DNA of 59,925 nt from Myxococcota bacterium (GTDB lineage: Bacteria > Myxococcota_A > Polyangia > Fen-1088), in contig JAICYS010000004.1 of assembly GCA_025934105.1 (NCBI GenBank), positions 1 through 59,925 on the forward strand, read 5' to 3'. A program made the position numbers and the translations under genes. This document shows positions 34,786 to 46,301 of the stretch, one piece after another. Numbering within the stretch: position 1 is the first letter of the stretch; the number at the start of each line of letters is the position of its first letter. Under the pieces are notes generated by a model. That model did not search any database and was not told the origin of the DNA. It worked only from the letters and a program-made list of their open reading frames with translations.

Positions 34786-35169
34786 ATGAGCATCTTCAGC
34801 ACGATCGCCTCGGACCTTGGCAGCGTCTTCAGCGATCCCGGCAAGCTCGTCACGGACGTGGTGGACGCCCTGCTTCCCGACAAGCTCAGATCCATCGGCG
34901 ATCTGGCCGGCGGCGTGGCCGACGGTCTCCTGGGCAAGGAGTCCCAGGCGCTGACTCACTTCCAGGACGGGCTGCGCGACCTGCCCGAGCTCCTCGGCGA
35001 TCCAACTCCGCCGGCGGCCGCCCTGCAGACCGCGGCCGACGGAACGGAGACTTCGAACGCCGGCCCCGCCACGGCGGGCGACCTCGGGCCCACCAACCAG
35101 ACATTGCCGTCACTGATCGTGGCGCTCCAGGAGAGGCAGACGTCGCTGGCCCAGAGTCTCCGCGTCTGA
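34786..35169 (+). CDS. Small hypothetical protein
   Basis: A 127-residue protein with no family I recognise. A strong AAAGGAGA Shine-Dalgarno (34773-34780) precedes the ATG by 5 nt, which argues that it is a real gene. The N-terminal 70 residues alternate hydrophobic and acidic positions (SDLGSVFSDPGKLVTDVVDALLP is the type of pattern). The remainder is Thr/Ala/Gly-rich and probably disordered. It contains no cysteine or membrane helix. It converges on gyrB, and its stop is followed at once by a tandem repeat made from gyrB 3' sequence. Confidence 0.72.
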   Translation: MSIFSTIASDLGSVFSDPGKLVTDVVDALLPDKLRSIGDLAGGVADGLLGKESQALTHFQDGLRDLPELLGDPTPPAAALQTAADGTETSNAGPATAGDLGPTNQTLPSLIVALQERQTSLAQSLRV

Positions 35170-35173
35170 GCCG

Positions 35174-37922
<2,749 letters not shown>

Positions 37923-37941
37923 GTGAAACCGCGGCCGGCAA

Positions 37942-39042
37942 TCACGGGATGCGCCTCAAGCTGCCGCCGCGCACCTCGAAGTCAATGCGGTCGCCGCCGG
38001 CCGGAACCAGCTCGGGCTCGGTCACGGAGATCAGGGTCTGGCACTGGAGGCGCCCCACCACCTCGAACAGCAGCGCCCGGCGGCGAGCATCCAGCTCGCT
38101 CGGCACATCGTCCAGCAACAACACCGGTGGATCCCCGAGCCGCTCGCCGATCTCCATCAGCTCGGCCAGCTTCAGCGCCAGCATCAACGATCGGAGCTGG
38201 CCCTGCGACGCTTGCCCGCGCGCCAGGGAGCCCGCGAAGCCGATCTCCAGATCGTCGGTTTGCGGGCCGAAACCGGTGAAGCGCCGGCGCCCGTCCAGGG
38301 CCCGCCGCTGCGCCAGACCGCGCGCCAGGGCCAGGCGGACGGCCGTCTCGTCGCCGGCGGATTCCACCTCCTCGTGGCTCCGGTAGGTGAGGGAGACCGG
38401 GATGTCGCCGTGCAGCTCGCGGAAGAGCGCGGCAAAACGGGGCGCCAGCGCACCCGCCAGCGCGCGCCGGCGCACCACCACGCGCGCGCCGGTCCGCGCC
38501 AGCTCTTCATCGAAGGTGTCCAGCAGGGCCGGCTCGACGGCGCCCCGTTTGAGGAGCGCGTTCCGGTTGCGCAGCACCTTCTGGAACGCCGAAGCTTCGC
38601 CGTAATAGCCGCGCTCCAGGTTGAAGATAGCCAGATCCGCGAAGCGGCGACGGGCCGCCGGGGCGGACCGCGGCAGCAACAGGTCCTCGGGAACGAACAG
38701 GACCACCCGCAACGTCCCCAGGGCCGCCGCCGTGCTGCGAACCAGCTTGCCGTCGAGGCGAACCGTCCGCACCCCCGGCGCCAGGTCCAGCTCCAGCCGC
38801 CGCGACAGCGCGGCTTGATCGATCTCGGCCCGCAGGCGCGCCCCCGCGCCACCCCGCTGGATCAAGTCCTCCGCGTTGGTGGTGCGAAACGACCGGAAGG
38901 CGGCCAGGTAGTAGGCGGCCTCGATGACGTTGGTTTTTCCCTGGCCGTTGTCGCCGGACAGGACGGTCAGGCGCTCGCTCGGCTCCAGGCGCAGGGGCGC
39001 CAGGTTGCGCCAGGCCTGCGCCGCCAGCTCGCGGATCCGCAC
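37942..39042 (-). CDS. recF: DNA replication and repair protein RecF
   Basis: SMC-like ATPase that helps load RecA at gaps. The 366-residue protein has Walker A SGDNGQGKTNVIEA at the N-terminus, the ABC signature-like block LARGQASQGQLRSLMLALKLAE and Walker B PVLLLDDVPSELD. It begins 1 bp after the dnaN stop, the classical dnaA-dnaN-recF arrangement. Confidence 0.96.
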   Translation of the reverse strand: MRIRELAAQAWRNLAPLRLEPSERLTVLSGDNGQGKTNVIEAAYYLAAFRSFRTTNAEDLIQRGGAGARLRAEIDQAALSRRLELDLAPGVRTVRLDGKLVRSTAAALGTLRVVLFVPEDLLLPRSAPAARRRFADLAIFNLERGYYGEASAFQKVLRNRNALLKRGAVEPALLDTFDEELARTGARVVVRRRALAGALAPRFAALFRELHGDIPVSLTYRSHEEVESAGDETAVRLALARGLAQRRALDGRRRFTGFGPQTDDLEIGFAGSLARGQASQGQLRSLMLALKLAELMEIGERLGDPPVLLLDDVPSELDARRRALLFEVVGRLQCQTLISVTEPELVPAGGDRIDFEVRGGSLRRIP

Positions 39043-39043
39043 C

Positions 39044-40147
39044 TCACAGGCGCATGGGCATGACCACGCAAACGTAGTCGCTGCCGTCGCTGGGCCGGAC
39101 CACCGCGGGGTCCAGCTCGCCCGCCAGCTCGACGCGCACGTCGGGCGTTTCGATCTCGGCCAGCAAATCGATGAAGTAGCGCGCGTTGAACCCGATCTGC
39201 ACCGGCGTCCCCTTGTAGGCGATGTCGATCTCCTCGCGCGCAGCGCCCAGGTCCGGGTTGTCGCTCTCGATGCTCAGCTTGCCCTTGTCCAGGCCAAACC
39301 GCACGCCCGAGGTCTTGTCCGAGGACATCAGCGACACGCGCCGAAGCGCGTCCAGGAACGTCAGGCGCGGCAGCACGAAGGCGCGCTCGTTGTCCTTGGG
39401 GATGACCTGCTCGTACGGCGGGAACTGGCCTTCGATCAGCTTCACCGAGATGCCAACGTCGTCGGCCTTCAACACGAAGTTGCCGTCGTGAATCCCGATG
39501 GCCGTCGGCGCGTCGCGCGTCTCGATCGCCCGCCGCAGCTCGACGATGCCCTTGCGCGGGATCAGCACGCCGGCGGCCAGCTTGGGGCCCCCCGGCAGTG
39601 CCCGCGCCGCCTTGGACAGCCGGTGTCCGTCCGTGGAGACCATCCGGGCGATGTTGCCGTCCGACTCGAACAGCACGCCGGCCAGATGCTGGCGGGTCTC
39701 GTCCAGCGAGACGGAGAAAATCGTCTTGGCGATCATGTCGCGCAGCGCGGCCGTCTCGACCGAGAACGTCTGCGCCTCGGCGATGGCCGGCAACTTCGGG
39801 TAGTCGCGATCCGTCACGCCGACCACCTTGAATTCGACCTTGCCGCTCTTGATTTCGGCCCAGTTCTGTTCGGTCCGCTTCACCCGGACCTCGTCGTCCG
39901 GCAAGCCTTTCACGATCTCGTAGAGCTGCCGCGCCCCGACGGTCAGGCCGCCCTCCTTCTCGATCTTGGCGTTCAGCGTGACCTGCGTCGAGACGTTCAG
40001 GTCGGTGGCGCCGCACAGCAGCTTGTCCTTGCCGTCGGTGCGCAGGAGGACGTTGGCCAGGATGGGGAGCGTGCTCTTACGATCGGCGATCCCCTGGGCA
40101 AGGTACAGACCGCGAAGGAACTCGTCCTTCCGAATCTTGAACTCCAT
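39044..40147 (-). CDS. dnaN: DNA polymerase III beta sliding clamp
   Basis: Ring-shaped processivity clamp of the replisome. With start ATG 40147 the protein has 367 residues and begins MEFKIRKDEFLRGLYLAQG, as expected; AAGGAG lies just upstream, which favours it over an in-frame ATG at 40168. Family blocks include STLPILANVLL, LPAIAEAQTFSV, STDGHRLSKAARALPGG and the C-terminal PVQIGFNARYFIDLL ending VVMPMRL. It is followed 1 bp later by recF and preceded by the candidate origin region. Confidence 0.96.
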   Translation of the reverse strand: MEFKIRKDEFLRGLYLAQGIADRKSTLPILANVLLRTDGKDKLLCGATDLNVSTQVTLNAKIEKEGGLTVGARQLYEIVKGLPDDEVRVKRTEQNWAEIKSGKVEFKVVGVTDRDYPKLPAIAEAQTFSVETAALRDMIAKTIFSVSLDETRQHLAGVLFESDGNIARMVSTDGHRLSKAARALPGGPKLAAGVLIPRKGIVELRRAIETRDAPTAIGIHDGNFVLKADDVGISVKLIEGQFPPYEQVIPKDNERAFVLPRLTFLDALRRVSLMSSDKTSGVRFGLDKGKLSIESDNPDLGAAREEIDIAYKGTPVQIGFNARYFIDLLAEIETPDVRVELAGELDPAVVRPSDGSDYVCVVMPMRL

Positions 40148-40456
40148 CCGTGGCTCCTTTGTCTCCATTCAAACAGGAACCCTCAGAGGGCTCCTTGGAC
40201 CTCCCGCGCGGACTCGGCTGGGCACAGCCCATTCCGTCAACGCGGCTCTCTTCTATCTTTTTATTTAGATATTAAAAAGCAGATGTATTAGGGGCTGTGG
40301 GTTCTGTGGAGAACATCGGTTCTCCGTCGAGAAAGGGTGCTCCCGACCTTGTGGAGGGACCGGGGTGGGAACGGCTCCGAAGAAGTGGACGAACGGCCGG
40401 ACGGGGTTATGAGTGCTTCGTCCACACGTCCATCCACAGGACCCTGTGCACACACT
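40148..40456. other. Candidate oriC segment: AT-rich tract and DnaA-box-like sites between dnaA and dnaN
   Basis: A 40-bp tract at 40251-40290 has only 7 G/C bases, in a genome near 70% G+C, a strong candidate DNA-unwinding element. DnaA-box-like 9-mers follow it: TGTGGAGAA (40305-40313, reverse complement TTCTCCACA), TCGTCCACA (40418-40426), CCATCCACA (40430-40438) and CTGTGCACA (40444-40452). A perfect 7-bp inverted repeat GGAGAAC/GTTCTCC (40308-40325) overlaps the first box. The dnaN promoter must also lie here. No gene is seen. Confidence 0.7.
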
Positions 40457-41821
<1,365 letters not shown>

Positions 41822-41874
41822 CGTCCCCACCTGTCCACAGCCAGTGGTTCGAAAAATCCCTCAGGATTTCGGGC

Positions 41875-41906
41875 TCTATCACGCGGGATTCCTCTCTTTG
41901 TCCACA
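41875..41906 (-). promoter_or_regulatory. Candidate dnaA promoter with a DnaA box over the -35
   Basis: On the minus strand TGGACA (41904-41899), an 18-bp spacer and GATAGA (41880-41875). The 9-mer TTGTCCACA (41898-41906) on the plus strand is a good DnaA box and contains the whole -35 element, so DnaA binding should repress its own gene. Confidence 0.6.
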
Positions 41907-42237
41907 GCACATGGCGATACGAAGCCATCCCCTTCGGCCCACTCGGCGCGCGTGCCGGTTCGGGCCACCTCGGTCACCGCGCGAGGGGTGCGCGCGCAGT
42001 GCAGGTTCTGTATCAAACCGCTGCTCTACGCTTCAAGCGGCAATCCCGGACACGTCGGGCAAGCTCGCGAAAATCAGTCGAATAATTTTTTCAGGGTTGT
42101 TGCGGAAGCCAATCCGGGGCCCGGCGCGGACCCGGCGAAGGGCGCGTAAGTTAGCGCACCGGCGGGTGTTTTTCTGTCCGCGGCAGAGCTCTTCACAGGG
42201 CCGCGTTGGAATTCACGCCATTTTTTTGCCGTCGCGT

Positions 42238-42268
42238 GCGCTGATGCCCGTGTCATGGGCATCAGCGC
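42238..42268 (+). repeat. Perfect 12-bp inverted repeat
   Basis: GCGCTGATGCCC and GGGCATCAGCGC separated by 7 nt (GTGTCAT). It is not followed by a T-run on either strand, so it is not a terminator; a protein-binding site or origin structure is more likely. Confidence 0.75.
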
Positions 42269-42374
42269 GCGCCTCCATCGCCCCAATCCCAGAACCTCCG
42301 TCGGAGATCGGGTGCCCTCATGACGAACACCCGACACCGAAACGCGCATCCTCCGTCGGAAACGGACACCTGCA

Positions 42375-42404
42375 TTGACAGGGGCCGAGGGGGGGTGCTA
42401 TGCA
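42375..42404 (+). promoter_or_regulatory. Candidate rpmH promoter
   Basis: Perfect -35 TTGACA (42375-42380), 18-bp spacer, and TATGCA (42399-42404). The predicted leader to the rpmH GTG is about 45 nt and includes GGAGG at 42448-42452. Confidence 0.55.
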
Positions 42405-42457
42405 GTTCGGCCTTTGCGGGCGCGTGACGTCCGCCAGAAGGACACCCGGAGGACGCC

Positions 42458-42607
42458 GTGAAGAGGACCTTTCAACCGCACCGCAAGAGCCGCAAGCGCA
42501 CGCATGGATTCCGCAAGCGGATGAAGACGCGGTCGGGCCGAGAAGTGTTGCGGCGGCGCCGCCGCAAGGGCCGGCGCCAGCTGACCGTCTCGATCGCCAA
42601 GAAGTAG
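42458..42607 (+). CDS. rpmH: 50S ribosomal protein L34
   Basis: A 49-residue, highly basic protein starting at GTG with GGAGG 5 nt upstream. The sequence [20 protein letters not shown] followed by [10 protein letters not shown] is diagnostic of L34. It heads the rpmH-rnpA-yidD-yidC cluster and diverges from dnaA, the usual bacterial order around the origin. Confidence 0.96.
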   Translation: MKRTFQPHRKSRKRTHGFRKRMKTRSGREVLRRRRRKGRRQLTVSIAKK

Positions 42608-42626
42608 GGTCTCGCGGAAGGGCTCC

Positions 42627-42977
42627 ATGTCCGCCGAAAGGGGCGAGCGGCTGCCACCGGCGGCGCGCGTACGACGGCGGCCGGAGTACCTGAGCATCCA
42701 GAACCGGGGCAGGCGAATCGGCGGCGCGCACCTGCTGCTGTTCGGCCTGCCGGGGACCGGGAGGCTCGGAATCACCGTCAGCCGGAAGATCGGCGACGCG
42801 GTCGAGCGCAACCGGGTCAAGCGCTGGGTTCGCGAATGCTTCCGGCGGGCGCGCGGCCAGTTCCCGCCGGACGTCGACCTGGTGGTCGTGGCGCGGCCCG
42901 GCGCGGCGGATGCCGGGTTCGGGCCGGTGTGCCGCGAGCTGAAAGCGCTGGCGGCTCGCTTTGGGGCGCCCCGATGA
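42627..42977 (+). CDS. rnpA: Ribonuclease P protein component
   Basis: Basic protein subunit of RNase P, which with the catalytic RNA trims the 5' leader of pre-tRNAs. The 116-residue protein carries [20 protein letters not shown] and [10 protein letters not shown], the RNA-binding signature. It begins 19 bp after rpmH and its stop overlaps the yidD start (ATGA). Confidence 0.93.
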   Translation: MSAERGERLPPAARVRRRPEYLSIQNRGRRIGGAHLLLFGLPGTGRLGITVSRKIGDAVERNRVKRWVRECFRRARGQFPPDVDLVVVARPGAADAGFGPVCRELKALAARFGAPR

Positions 42978-43192
42978 AGTGGGTGCTGCTGCGCCTGCTC
43001 CGCCTCTACCGGCGGGTGCTGTCGCCGGGGCTGTCGCCGCGCTGCCGGTTCGAGCCGTCCTGCTCGGCCTACGCCGAAGAGGCCATCCGCGTGCACGGCG
43101 CGCTCCGGGGTGGAGCCCTGGCCGTCTGGCGGCTTCTCCGATGCCAACCTTTCGCTCGGGGTGGTATAGACCCGGTTCCCGGGCCGCGGTGA
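42974..43192 (+). CDS. yidD: Membrane protein insertion efficiency factor YidD
   Basis: A 72-residue small membrane-associated protein with the family core [19 protein letters not shown] and SAYAEEAI. The N-terminal amphipathic helix ([14 protein letters not shown]) likely binds the inner membrane. Its start overlaps the rnpA stop, and yidC follows 20 bp later, with which it is thought to cooperate. Confidence 0.92.
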   Translation: MKWVLLRLLRLYRRVLSPGLSPRCRFEPSCSAYAEEAIRVHGALRGGALAVWRLLRCQPFARGGIDPVPGPR

Positions 43193-43212
43193 CGGAGCGG
43201 GAACAATAAAAC

Positions 43213-44865
43213 ATGGAAAAGCGGGTCATCCTCGCGGTCGTCCTCTGCGTCGCGGTCCTGATGCTCTGGACGAAGCTGTTTCCGGTGAAGCCGCCGGCTC
43301 CTTCGACCAACCAACCGGCGGCCACGCAGCCGGCCGCACCCGCGGCGAGCGGGGGGGCCGTTCCGCCTACTCCGGCGGCCGGCCTGGCCGCGGCGGCGCC
43401 CGCGAACCCGGCGGCCAACCGCCCCGAGCAGCTGGTCACGATCGACACACCCGAGGTGCAGTTCGTGTTCAGCAGTCTCGGTGGTCGCCTGGCCCACGCC
43501 CGGCTGCGCGCGCCGAAGTACCTGGCCCGGCCCCATGACCTGTCGAGCGGCCGCGATCTGGTCGACACCCTCGGGCCCCGTGAGGCGCCCTTCGGCACGA
43601 CCTTCCCCGACTCCGGGTTTACGGCGCCGGCCGACGGCGCCTGGGAGGTCAGGCGCCCTGATGCGCGGACCGTCGTGTTCGCGGTGGACAGCGGCACCGC
43701 CCACATCGAGAAGCGCTACATCGTCGACACGACCCAGTACCGCGTCCACCTGGACGTTTCGGTGGCGAACCGCGGCCAGCAGCCGGTCAGCCACCACCTG
43801 GCGCTGTCGCTGGCCGGCCATCAAGACCCCGAGAAGCGGGGCGGTGGCTTCATGTCGGGGTCGTCCGCCAATCTGTCGTCGGTGCTGTGCGCCGTCGACG
43901 ACAAGGTCGAGCGCCGGCCGATCGAAAAGCTGACCAAGGACCCGCTGGACAAGCTGGGCACGATCCGTTGGATCGGCTCCGACGAGAAGTTCTTCCTGCT
44001 GGCCGCCGTTCCATATCCCGAGACGCCGCCGCAGCAGCGGCGTTGCGCCACCACGCCGCTGCCCGACGGGTCGGGGCGGATCACCCTCTCGTTCGCGGAG
44101 CGCAGCGTGGCGCCGCAGGCGACGACCACGTACTCGTTCGCGATCTTCGCCGGTCCCAAGATCATCACCGACCTCGACGCGGTCCGGCCCGGCGGCGAGG
44201 ACGCCAAGCTGGATCAGGCGGTCGACGTCAGCCTGGCGTTCCTGTCACGCCCCATCCTGTCGCTGCTCAAGCTGTTTTACAGCTTCGCGCACAACTGGGG
44301 GCTGGCGATCATCCTGCTGACCCTGTTCATCAAGCTGGTCACCTTCTACCCGACGCAGAAGTCGCTGCTGTCGGCCAAGAAGATGCAGAAGCTGGCGCCG
44401 AAGATGAACGCCATCCGGAAGAAGTACGAGAACGACCGCCAGCGGCAGTCCGTCGAGACGATGAACCTCTACAAGGCGCACGGCGTGTCGCCGTTCGGCG
44501 GCTGCCTGCCCAGCCTCATCCAGATGCCGATCTGGATCGCGCTCTACTCGACGCTGAACTATGCCGTCGAGCTCTATCGCGCGCCGTTCGTGTTCCACAT
44601 CCACGATCTCACGGCCAAGGACCCGTTTTACGTCACGCCGCTTCTGATGGGCGGGGTGATGTTCCTGCAGATGCGGATGTCGCCCTCCGGCGCCGACCAG
44701 CAACAGCAGCAGATGATGTCCTACATGATGCCGGTGATGTTCACGGCCTTTTCGCTGTTCCTGCCCGCGGGGCTCGCGCTCTACATGCTGACCAGCTATC
44801 TGATCGGCATCCTGCAGCAGCTCTACGTGAACTATCTGGATCGCAAGGGCGCCACCGCCGTCTGA
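43213..44865 (+). CDS. yidC: Membrane protein insertase YidC
   Basis: Inserts proteins into the inner membrane alone or with SecYEG. The 550-residue protein has the Gram-negative layout: N-terminal transmembrane helix (ILAVVLCVAVLMLWTKLF), an Ala/Pro-rich linker, a large periplasmic domain (residues about 70-330) and a five-helix insertase core with LFYSFAHNWGLAIILLTLF, PTQKSLLSAKKMQKLAPKM and SLIQMPIWIALYS. In the first core helix the groove position usually held by Arg appears to be Lys (LFIKLVTFYP). jag, the usual next gene, is not here. Confidence 0.96.
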   Translation: MEKRVILAVVLCVAVLMLWTKLFPVKPPAPSTNQPAATQPAAPAASGGAVPPTPAAGLAAAAPANPAANRPEQLVTIDTPEVQFVFSSLGGRLAHARLRAPKYLARPHDLSSGRDLVDTLGPREAPFGTTFPDSGFTAPADGAWEVRRPDARTVVFAVDSGTAHIEKRYIVDTTQYRVHLDVSVANRGQQPVSHHLALSLAGHQDPEKRGGGFMSGSSANLSSVLCAVDDKVERRPIEKLTKDPLDKLGTIRWIGSDEKFFLLAAVPYPETPPQQRRCATTPLPDGSGRITLSFAERSVAPQATTTYSFAIFAGPKIITDLDAVRPGGEDAKLDQAVDVSLAFLSRPILSLLKLFYSFAHNWGLAIILLTLFIKLVTFYPTQKSLLSAKKMQKLAPKMNAIRKKYENDRQRQSVETMNLYKAHGVSPFGGCLPSLIQMPIWIALYSTLNYAVELYRAPFVFHIHDLTAKDPFYVTPLLMGGVMFLQMRMSPSGADQQQQQMMSYMMPVMFTAFSLFLPAGLALYMLTSYLIGILQQLYVNYLDRKGATAV

Positions 44866-44894
44866 GGGCCGCGCCCCGTGTTAACCTCTCGCCG

Positions 44895-45092
44895 ATGAGC
44901 GGCCCGCGGCCGACCGGTTCACCGACAGAGGGCTCGACGCCGGACCTCCAGGCCGCTGCGCACCGGCTGGCGGCGCTGGCGGACCGGTTGCGCGCCGTGC
45001 GCACGCAGCTGGCCGGGAACGCCGGCGAGGGGACCAGGCCGGAACAGCGGCCTGGCGAGGCGGGCGACCGGTCGGAGGACCAGCCGCATTGA
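44895..45092 (+). CDS. Possible 65-residue helical protein
   Basis: A short open frame from ATG 44895 whose TGA overlaps the TTG start of the transaldolase-like gene by 3 bases. It has a polar N-terminus, one amphipathic helix (LQAAAHRLAALADRLRAVRT) and an acidic/Gly-rich tail. No family is recognised. The exact start/stop overlap supports translation and coupling, but the size and composition leave doubt. Confidence 0.42.
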   Translation: MSGPRPTGSPTEGSTPDLQAAAHRLAALADRLRAVRTQLAGNAGEGTRPEQRPGEAGDRSEDQPH

Positions 45093-45670
45093 AACTGTTC
45101 GTCGACTCGTCGGACCCAGGCGAGGTCCGGCGCTGTTTCGAACGTGGATGGGTCGAAGGTGTGGCGACCGGGCTCTCGGCGGCTGATCGTGCGCTGGCCG
45201 ACCTCTGCGCGAGCACGCGGGGGCCGATCACGGTGGCCGTCCAGGGCGCCGATTGGCGCGCCATGCTGGACGAAGCGCGCGCTCTGTGGCGGCTGGACGC
45301 GCGGGCGATCGCGCGGCTGCCGGCCAACGTCGACGGCGTGAAAACGGCCCGCGCCTGCGCCGAGCAGGGGATCGCGACCCACCTCGAGGGGTGCGATTCA
45401 CCGGCGCAGGCGGTGCTGGCGGCCAAATCCGGCGCGCGCTACGTCTCGCCGCTGGCGGGCGCGTCGCTGGGCGTCAACGAATTGATTCGTGGGATGGCTG
45501 CGATGTTCCGGACCTACCGGCTGCCCGCCGAGGTATTCGTGCTGACGGTCCGCAGCCCGAGCCAGGTCGTGGACGTGGCCCTGGCCGGCGCGGCGGTGGC
45601 CGCCGTGCCGGCGGCGGTGCTGGAGCAGGTCATCAAGTCCGACCCGCCGGGCGGAGGCGTCTCGAAGTAG
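45089..45670 (+). CDS. Transaldolase/fructose-6-phosphate-aldolase-like protein lacking catalytic residues
   Basis: A 193-residue TalC/FSA-type barrel, recognisable from MKLFVDSSDPGEVRRCFERG, a mid-domain ITVAVQGADWRAMLDEARAL, and AAKSGARYVSPLAG. Key residues of the family are changed: the Schiff-base lysine of the K-I-P motif is Arg76 in ARLPAN, and the T-N-P-S-L loop reads ATGLSA (Asn to Gly28). The enzyme is therefore probably inactive as an aldolase. TTG 45089 overlaps the preceding small ORF; GGAGG lies at 45074-45078. It precedes trmB by 4 bp. Confidence 0.75.
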   Translation: MKLFVDSSDPGEVRRCFERGWVEGVATGLSAADRALADLCASTRGPITVAVQGADWRAMLDEARALWRLDARAIARLPANVDGVKTARACAEQGIATHLEGCDSPAQAVLAAKSGARYVSPLAGASLGVNELIRGMAAMFRTYRLPAEVFVLTVRSPSQVVDVALAGAAVAAVPAAVLEQVIKSDPPGGGVSK

Positions 45671-45674
45671 CGCC

Positions 45675-46301
45675 GTGCCCCGAGTCCGCCAGCACGTCAA
45701 TCCCCTGAAGTCCGACCTGCTCGAGATCGCGGACGTGCCGCGCATCGTGCCCGGGGCTGGGCAGCCGCTGGAGGTCGAGCTGGGGGCCGCCGAGGCGCAC
45801 TTCCTCATCGACCGCGCCGGCGCCGAGCCGGAGGCGCTGTTCGTCGGCGTCGAGATCCGGCGGGAGCTGGTCGAGGCTACCAACGCCGACTGCGCGCGGC
45901 GCGGGCTGCGCAACGTGCGCCTGGTGTTCGCCAACATCTCCGTCGACCTGCCGCGGCTGTTCGCGCCGGGCAGCGTCCGGCGCTTCTTCCTGAACTTTCC
46001 CGACCCCTGGTTCAAGAGCCGGCAGCACAAGCGGCGGGTCATCAACCCGGAGCTGGTCGCCGAGCTGGCGCGCGCCCTGCAGCCCGGCGGCGAGCTGTAC
46101 GTCATGACCGACATCTTCGCGCTGGCGCTGGATGCGATGGCGGCGCTGGAGACGTCGCCCGCGTACGCCAGCGCGTCGGGCGCCTGGACGTTCGCGCGCC
46201 ACAACCCTTACGGCGCGAAGTCGCGGCGCGAGCGGCAGTGCGAGCAGGAAGGCGCGCCCATCTGGCGGCTTCTATATCGCCGCGTCGATTCCGCCGTCTG
46301 A
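45675..46301 (+). CDS. trmB: tRNA (guanine-46-N7)-methyltransferase
   Basis: SAM-dependent enzyme forming m7G46 in the tRNA variable loop. The 208-residue protein has the TrmB signatures EVELGAAEAHFLI (motif I, with a modified G-x-G), GVEIRRELVEAT and FLNFPDPWFKSRQHKRRV, plus ELYVMTDIFALA. GTG 45675 follows the transaldolase-like stop by 4 bp. Its 3' end overlaps the convergent pectinesterase gene by 30 bp. Confidence 0.93.
   Translation: MPRVRQHVNPLKSDLLEIADVPRIVPGAGQPLEVELGAAEAHFLIDRAGAEPEALFVGVEIRRELVEATNADCARRGLRNVRLVFANISVDLPRLFAPGSVRRFFLNFPDPWFKSRQHKRRVINPELVAELARALQPGGELYVMTDIFALALDAMAALETSPAYASASGAWTFARHNPYGAKSRRERQCEQEGAPIWRLLYRRVDSAV

Larger units (their letters stand above)
41831..42457. 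other. dnaA-rpmH intergenic region, second candidate origin element
   Basis: This region of about 630 bp has no gene. It holds the dnaA and rpmH promoters, DnaA-box-like CTGTCCACA (41831-41839) and TTGTCCACA (41898-41906), a short A+T-rich patch GAATAATTTTTTC (42080-42092), a T7 run (42221-42227), a perfect hairpin (42238-42268) and two CTCCGTCGGA inverted repeats (42296 and 42351). Genes diverge from it on both sides, as expected near a replication start. Confidence 0.6.

Noticed and set aside
41940-42100. Open frames in the dnaA-rpmH gap as small genes
   Set aside because: They overlap promoter and DnaA-box elements, lack Shine-Dalgarno sites and have no recognisable domain.
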